From contig OZ244063.1 of assembly GCA_965215535.1 (NCBI GenBank), positions 1,550,001 to 1,614,000 of the forward strand: a DNA stretch of 64,000 nt. The letters run 5' to 3'. This stretch comes from Bin94 sp965215535. Its GTDB lineage: Bacteria; Gemmatimonadota; Gemmatimonadetes; Longimicrobiales; Gaopeijiaceae. The position numbers were made by a program, and so were the translations under genes. The notes under the pieces were generated by a model that did no database searches, was not told the origin of the DNA, and saw only the letters and a program-made list of their open reading frames with translations. Below are positions 60,042-64,000 of the stretch, in pieces. Every line of letters begins with the position of its first letter. Positions within the stretch are counted from its first letter, which is position 1.

Positions 60042-60500
60042 ATGTCAGTTGATCGCGCAATCGCACAGACAGTGCCCGATCGAGTCCTCGCAGAGGTGCG
60101 CACGCACCGGGCCGACCCCAATCCCGAGCTGCGCGGCCGCACCTATGCAATCCCCTTCGACAGCGTATGGAGGGCAGTTCACACCCTGGCCAATGGCGGG
60201 CTGGTAGGGTGGAAGCTGCTCGATGCGGACGACTACCTGGGACTTCTCCGGGTGAGTGTGCGCGGACTGGTCCTGCCGCAACCCGCCCGGGCGCGTATCC
60301 GGGTCGGCCTCGACAGGAATGGCCAGACGACGGTTGGGCTGCATCTGCGCGCCACGCACAAATACACGGGACTGGCGGTCAATCGGCGCCGCATCGGAAA
60401 GATGCTGCACGCGCTGGACCGATCTCTGGACGCCGATGGGGCCCGCTGGCTCGATCCCCTGGAATCGGAACGATTTCCGGCGCTGCTGAAGGCGTGGTAG
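60042..60500 (+). CDS. Conserved-looking hypothetical protein
   Basis: Encodes 152 residues from the ATG at 60042 (a GTG lies 9 nt earlier). It is mixed alpha/beta with YAIPFDSVWRAVHTLANGG, YLGLLRVSVRGL and an alternating strand stretch IRVGLDRNGQTTVGLHLRA, followed by a basic helix. No signal peptide or membrane segment is seen. The pattern could be a small lipid-binding or START-like fold but I do not recognise it. It is followed by the lipoprotein-DUF445 pair. Confidence 0.6.
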   Translation: MSVDRAIAQTVPDRVLAEVRTHRADPNPELRGRTYAIPFDSVWRAVHTLANGGLVGWKLLDADDYLGLLRVSVRGLVLPQPARARIRVGLDRNGQTTVGLHLRATHKYTGLAVNRRRIGKMLHALDRSLDADGARWLDPLESERFPALLKAW

Positions 60501-60544
60501 GCGCAGTGGGGGATTGGATGGCCGGGTGTGGAGGGAGTTGCTGA

Positions 60545-61531
60545 ATGGGCACGGAGCCGGGCGAGGAGCGAAGCGCCAGGGGGCAGCCGCAGAGGACGGC
60601 GATTCCGGTCTTGCTCGTGCTCGCGACGCTGACTGCCTGTGCCGAGAGTCCGGGCAGCGAGCGGGCGGCGCTGCCGCGTCCCGAATCCGATTCGGCCTGG
60701 GCCGACACCCTTCCACACCCCGAGGCTGGCACCCTCTACCGGCGCACCATCGCCTTCATGGATGTTGTCAGCGATACCGTCATGTTCGTCTCCTGGGACT
60801 TCGAGAACAGGGTAACCGTGAGCGGGGTGCAGTTTTCGATTCGCGGCTGGCTGGGCCGCACCGGCGAGTGGGACATGTTCGTTCGCGAGGACTGGACAAC
60901 CGAAATGTTGCGTGCACCCTGGCGGATCGTTCCACACGGTTCGGCCCGGATCGTGATGGGCTTCGGCGACCGGTGGCAGGAGATCTACTTCACGGAGGGG
61001 TTGCGCGATGTCTCCATTCGACCGGGACCAACCACCGTCGAGTGGATGGGGCGCACCGACGAGAGCTACCGCGTTCTGGCCGGAAGCGCCTTCCTGGCCG
61101 GGCGCGAGATCCCCGGACTGGTGCTCGACGCCTCGACCGCCTTCGCCCGGGACACGGCCGCGGTCAGCGAGATGATCTTCCTGGCCGGCGAGGGGGTGCA
61201 GCTCCTGATCGCCGACGGGAACCGGCCGGAGCGGCGGCGCGCCTGGGCCCGGATCGACACGCTTACCCTTGCATGGCCGGATGTCGAGGTCTCCTGGCCG
61301 CGCTCCGTACCGCTCGAGAACACCGATCAGGCACTTCCCGTCGTGTGGCGCATCGAGTCCGGCCGTCCCGAGCTTTTCGGAGACATCGAGGCGATCAGCT
61401 CGCATCAGCACTTCCGCGAAGGCGGAAATGAACGGCCTGCGGTGGTGAGCATCTACGAGGTCCGGGGGGAAATCACAGTTGCGGACAGAGTGGTGCCTGT
61501 CGCGGGACTGGTTCGTCACTCGCAACGATGA
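60545..61531 (+). CDS. Hypothetical lipoprotein
   Basis: Encodes 328 residues with a lipoprotein signal ending in LATLTAC (Cys near residue 32). The mature part is beta-rich (TVMFVSWDFENRVTVSGVQF, GEWDMFVREDWTTEML, EIPGLVLDASTAF). No family was recognised. The stop overlaps the DUF445 start by 4 bp, so the two are translated together and may act in the same envelope process. Confidence 0.7.
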   Translation: MGTEPGEERSARGQPQRTAIPVLLVLATLTACAESPGSERAALPRPESDSAWADTLPHPEAGTLYRRTIAFMDVVSDTVMFVSWDFENRVTVSGVQFSIRGWLGRTGEWDMFVREDWTTEMLRAPWRIVPHGSARIVMGFGDRWQEIYFTEGLRDVSIRPGPTTVEWMGRTDESYRVLAGSAFLAGREIPGLVLDASTAFARDTAAVSEMIFLAGEGVQLLIADGNRPERRRAWARIDTLTLAWPDVEVSWPRSVPLENTDQALPVVWRIESGRPELFGDIEAISSHQHFREGGNERPAVVSIYEVRGEITVADRVVPVAGLVRHSQR

Positions 61532-63096
61532 ACAACGAGCTTCTCCGCGCGATCATTGCAATCGCGAGTGGTGCGCTGGCTGGCGGACTGACCAACACCA
61601 TCGCCATCTGGATGCTCTTCCACCCCTACACGCCGCCCCGAATCGGGCGCTGGCGGATCCGCATGCTGCACGGCGCGGTTCCCCGCAATCAGAAGCGGCT
61701 GGCGGGCGCGATCGGGCGAACGGTGGGCAACCGCCTCCTGACCGAAGAGGATCTTCTGCGCGTCCTGGGCGAACGCGAGTTCCGCGAGGCCTTCGACGAC
61801 GGGCTGCGGCGCTTCCTGCACGGCCTGCTCGAGGTGGAGCGCGGTTCGCTGCGCGAGCTGCTCGGCGAAGAGGCCATGGCGCGCGTGCGGCCGGTCATCG
61901 ACGAGGTGGTGGAGCATGCGCTGGCCCGAATCGATACGCATCTGCACTCGGATGCCTTCGCCGAAGCGGTCGAGGCCCGGGCGGCCCGGCTGCGCGCAAT
62001 TGTGGCCGACCAGCCTGTCGCCGGCCTCCTGACGCCATCGCGCGAGAAGAGCATTGTCGAGGCTGCCGAGGGCTGGCTCGAGAGCGCAATCACAGGCGAT
62101 CGCTTCCATCTGGCCATCGCCGAATACATGGAGCGCGCCGCCGAACGCCTGCTCGCACCTTCGCGCACCATTCGCGAGCTCGTTCCCGAGGGGGCCATCG
62201 GTGTGCTTGAGCGCACCATCGCCGACTTCATTCCCCTGGCGATCGGGCGCATGGGGGGCCTGCTCGAGGATCCCGGCGCGCGCGAACGGGTCGAGGAGGC
62301 CATCCAGGATGTGCTGGGGCGCTTTTTGCAGGATCTGCGCTTTCATCAGCGCGTGGTGGCGCGGGTCGTGCTCTCGGGCGATGCGGTGACGCGGGCGCTC
62401 GACGCCATCCGGGTCGAGGGGGCCGAACGGATCGTCGAACTCTTCCGCGAAAACCGGGTGGAAGAGGCGATGGGGCGCGGAATCCGAAGTGCAATCGAGG
62501 ACCTTCTCGACCGGCCGGTCACCGATGTGCTGGGACTGCCCGGAGATCCCGCAGTCGCCGAAGCCATCGAAACGCTGTCGCTCTGGCTTGCAGGCGCGGC
62601 GCGTGATTCCTCATTGCGCGACTTTCTGCGAACCCGCGCACAGAGGGCGCTCAGACAGATGGCCGGCAAGCGCTGGGGCGAGGTCATGGACGACCTGCCC
62701 CCGGAGCGGGTGGCCGGATGGGTTGTGACAGCGGCGCGAAGCGATATGGCTCTCAAACTTGTGCATGATCTTGTGCACCGCCTGGCCACAACAATTGTGG
62801 ATCGTCCGATCGGGCGACCCGCGCGCTGGCTCCCCGAAAGCGCACCCGAGAGCATTCGCGGGGCGCTCGCAGAGCCTCTGTGGTGCTGGCTGCAGGGACA
62901 GATTCCAGCGGTGGTGACGCGTATCGATGTGGCGCGTCGCGTCGAGGACAAGGTGCGCGATTTTCCCGTTGCGCGCATGGAGGAACTTGTGCGCAAGGTT
63001 ACGGAACGCGAGCTGCGAACGATTGTGCAACTGGGTTATGCACTCGGCGCCTTTGTGGGGGTTGTGCTGGTTCTGGTGAATACGCTGTTGGGGTAA
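61528..63096 (+). CDS. DUF445 family membrane protein
   Basis: Encodes 522 residues. The N-terminal transmembrane segment and signature AGGLTNTIAIWMLFHPY, then AVPRNQKRLAGAIGRTVGN and LLTEEDLLRVL, match DUF445. A long helical middle with repeated GRMGGLLEDPGARERVEEAI-like turns follows, and the final segment LGYALGAFVGVVLVLVNTLL is a second membrane helix. DUF445 proteins are anchored at both ends and of unknown function. It is coupled to the upstream lipoprotein by a 4-bp overlap. Confidence 0.87.
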   Translation: MNNELLRAIIAIASGALAGGLTNTIAIWMLFHPYTPPRIGRWRIRMLHGAVPRNQKRLAGAIGRTVGNRLLTEEDLLRVLGEREFREAFDDGLRRFLHGLLEVERGSLRELLGEEAMARVRPVIDEVVEHALARIDTHLHSDAFAEAVEARAARLRAIVADQPVAGLLTPSREKSIVEAAEGWLESAITGDRFHLAIAEYMERAAERLLAPSRTIRELVPEGAIGVLERTIADFIPLAIGRMGGLLEDPGARERVEEAIQDVLGRFLQDLRFHQRVVARVVLSGDAVTRALDAIRVEGAERIVELFRENRVEEAMGRGIRSAIEDLLDRPVTDVLGLPGDPAVAEAIETLSLWLAGAARDSSLRDFLRTRAQRALRQMAGKRWGEVMDDLPPERVAGWVVTAARSDMALKLVHDLVHRLATTIVDRPIGRPARWLPESAPESIRGALAEPLWCWLQGQIPAVVTRIDVARRVEDKVRDFPVARMEELVRKVTERELRTIVQLGYALGAFVGVVLVLVNTLLG

Positions 63097-63540
63097 TGCC
63101 CGTCGCCGCCCAACGTCCTCAGTGCGATGTACGTACAACAGATCCCGGTGCGGTTTAGAAGTTTCGATACAAACGGCAGCATCGAGGAATACGAGATCGC
63201 CCGATTCGTGGGACACGCAGTGATCGACCGATGGATAGGCAACTGTGCACATGGAGATACCTCCGCCCTTGCATCCCACCCCGCCGCCACGAAGGAGCTC
63301 AACTCCATGCGCGCCTTTGGCATTCGGACTGCGGTTGCCAGCCACCTTCGCTAACCTGGCTCACCGAGTCACAAAAGAACAGCGTTACGACGCTGGCTGC
63401 ACGGGTGCGCGAAGAGAAGGGAGACGCTCTTGCGGCCGATGCCGCGCTGCAGAGAAGGTTGCGCCTTGCGGAAGATATGGAACCCGTTATTCATGCACAA
63501 AATTTATGCACAATGCGATGGGCACAACGCCTCGGGCACC
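63097..63540. other. Intergenic region between convergent genes
   Basis: This 444-bp stretch has only short frames without ribosome sites (for example 63127-63354 on the plus strand). I see no recognisable gene, hairpin terminator or repeat. Confidence 0.45.
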
Positions 63541-63924
63541 CTACCCATCTCCTTCCTTCCCCTTCTCGGCGGGGGCGACGGTGCGAAAGTAGCGGCCGCT
63601 GCGACGCCGCTGCGAGGCCCGCGGATCCCGGCGCAGCCAATCCAGAGGGGTGAACTGACGCTTGGTCGTCTGGCTCTGGCGCGCCCTTCGGCCCAGGCGC
63701 TGTTCGAGCTCCTGGATCTCCTGCTCGTCGTGGGCCCCGATTCGGCCACCGCGCCGCACCCGGCGTGCATCGCCCCCCGGCAACCCGAGCAGAACCCCCA
63801 CCCCCACCGCCGCCACCCCGATCACGATCATCAGCAGGGGCGAGGGCAGTGCGTTCTCCGGCTGCGCGACGGCGTTCTGCAGCGTCCACACTCCCACCCC
63901 GATCATCGTCGCCACAACGCTCAT
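63541..63924 (-). CDS. Small membrane protein with basic C-terminus
   Basis: Encodes 127 residues. Two hydrophobic helices (VVATMIGVGVWTLQNAVA and PLLMIVIGVAAVGVGVLLGL) precede an acidic coiled-coil-like segment (HDEQEIQELEQRLGRRA) and a basic tail. GGGAGGGG lies upstream of the ATG at 63924, which overlaps the upstream stop by 4 bp. No family was recognised. Confidence 0.65.
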   Translation of the reverse strand: MSVVATMIGVGVWTLQNAVAQPENALPSPLLMIVIGVAAVGVGVLLGLPGGDARRVRRGGRIGAHDEQEIQELEQRLGRRARQSQTTKRQFTPLDWLRRDPRASQRRRSGRYFRTVAPAEKGKEGDG

Positions 63925-64000
63925 GGCCCCTCCCCGGCCCTCTCCACCTCCACCTCTGCTTCGGGCTGCGTGGCCTCGTGCCGCCTGAGGGCATCGGCCA
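63921..64000 (-). CDS. C-terminal tail of a gene continuing beyond the window
   Basis: The last 25 codons read ADALRRHEATQPEAEVEVER and AGEGP, ending in a TGA that overlaps the next start (ATGA). The acidic, Ala/Glu-rich tail gives no functional clue. The gene body lies to the right of the window. Confidence 0.5.
   Translation of the reverse strand, partial: ADALRRHEATQPEAEVEVERAGEGP

Noticed and set aside
63127..63354. 75-codon plus-strand frame after the DUF445 gene
   Set aside because: No ribosome site, hydrophobic pattern or known motif; probably chance.

Overview
The window is high-GC bacterial DNA with dense gene packing and many 4-bp ATGA/GTGA start-stop overlaps. The gene content points to Gemmatimonadota or a close relative: secreted FG-GAP, YVTN and LVIVD propellers, a choice-of-anchor-B protein, a DUF5916 outer-membrane protein, an S9 peptidase, a multicopper oxidase and an LRR/Big_2 lipoprotein. 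This taxonomic call is inference. No rRNA, tRNA or CRISPR array was seen.

Layout. 0-9 kb: a cut-off MFS transporter, two small proteins, an operon of secreted beta-propeller proteins and an M28-type peptidase. 9.4-17 kb: a bacteriocin-like locus on the minus strand. It holds a membrane-anchored C39 (double-glycine) peptidase, four short secreted Cys-containing precursor peptides, a CPFC thioredoxin-like protein, a Yip1-like membrane protein and an ABC-2 transporter. An IS1595-type element (13602-16134, 8-bp target duplication) carrying a methyltransferase and a PD-(D/E)XK nuclease has split the first precursor gene. 17.5-20 kb: a peroxiredoxin-like gene whose catalytic Cys codon is TGA followed by a SECIS-like hairpin (probable selenoprotein), divergent from asnB. 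20-28 kb: a multicopper oxidase/LVIVD operon and a HupE-PHP-DUF5916 operon. 28-38 kb: an alpha/beta hydrolase, a pair of palindromic repeats, an S9 peptidase, a 1499-residue LRR/metalloprotease lipoprotein and an IS1380 remnant. 38.6-49.5 kb: leucine dehydrogenase-like, membrane MutS-like, two divergent NTT-type carriers, an OLD-like ATPase, acyl-CoA dehydrogenase, NAD-isocitrate dehydrogenase and MsrB. 49.6-60 kb: a phosphate regulon (phoB, phoR, pstSCAB, phoU) continuous with an SDR enzyme at one end and a LeuA-type synthase and sugar nucleotidylyltransferase at the other. 60-64 kb: hypothetical lipoprotein, DUF445 and small membrane proteins.

The most notable system is the peptide locus. 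Three precursors share a D-[VI]-x(1-3)-GGQ motif just before a hydrophobic Cys-containing core. Two of them, one after removing the IS in silico, have a CxxC-x28/30-CxxxC core. With the anchored C39 peptidase, the thioredoxin-like protein and the ABC-2 pair, this suggests export of a signal-peptide-bearing precursor, disulfide formation, periplasmic cleavage after GG, and ABC-mediated export or immunity. I do not recognise this peptide family.
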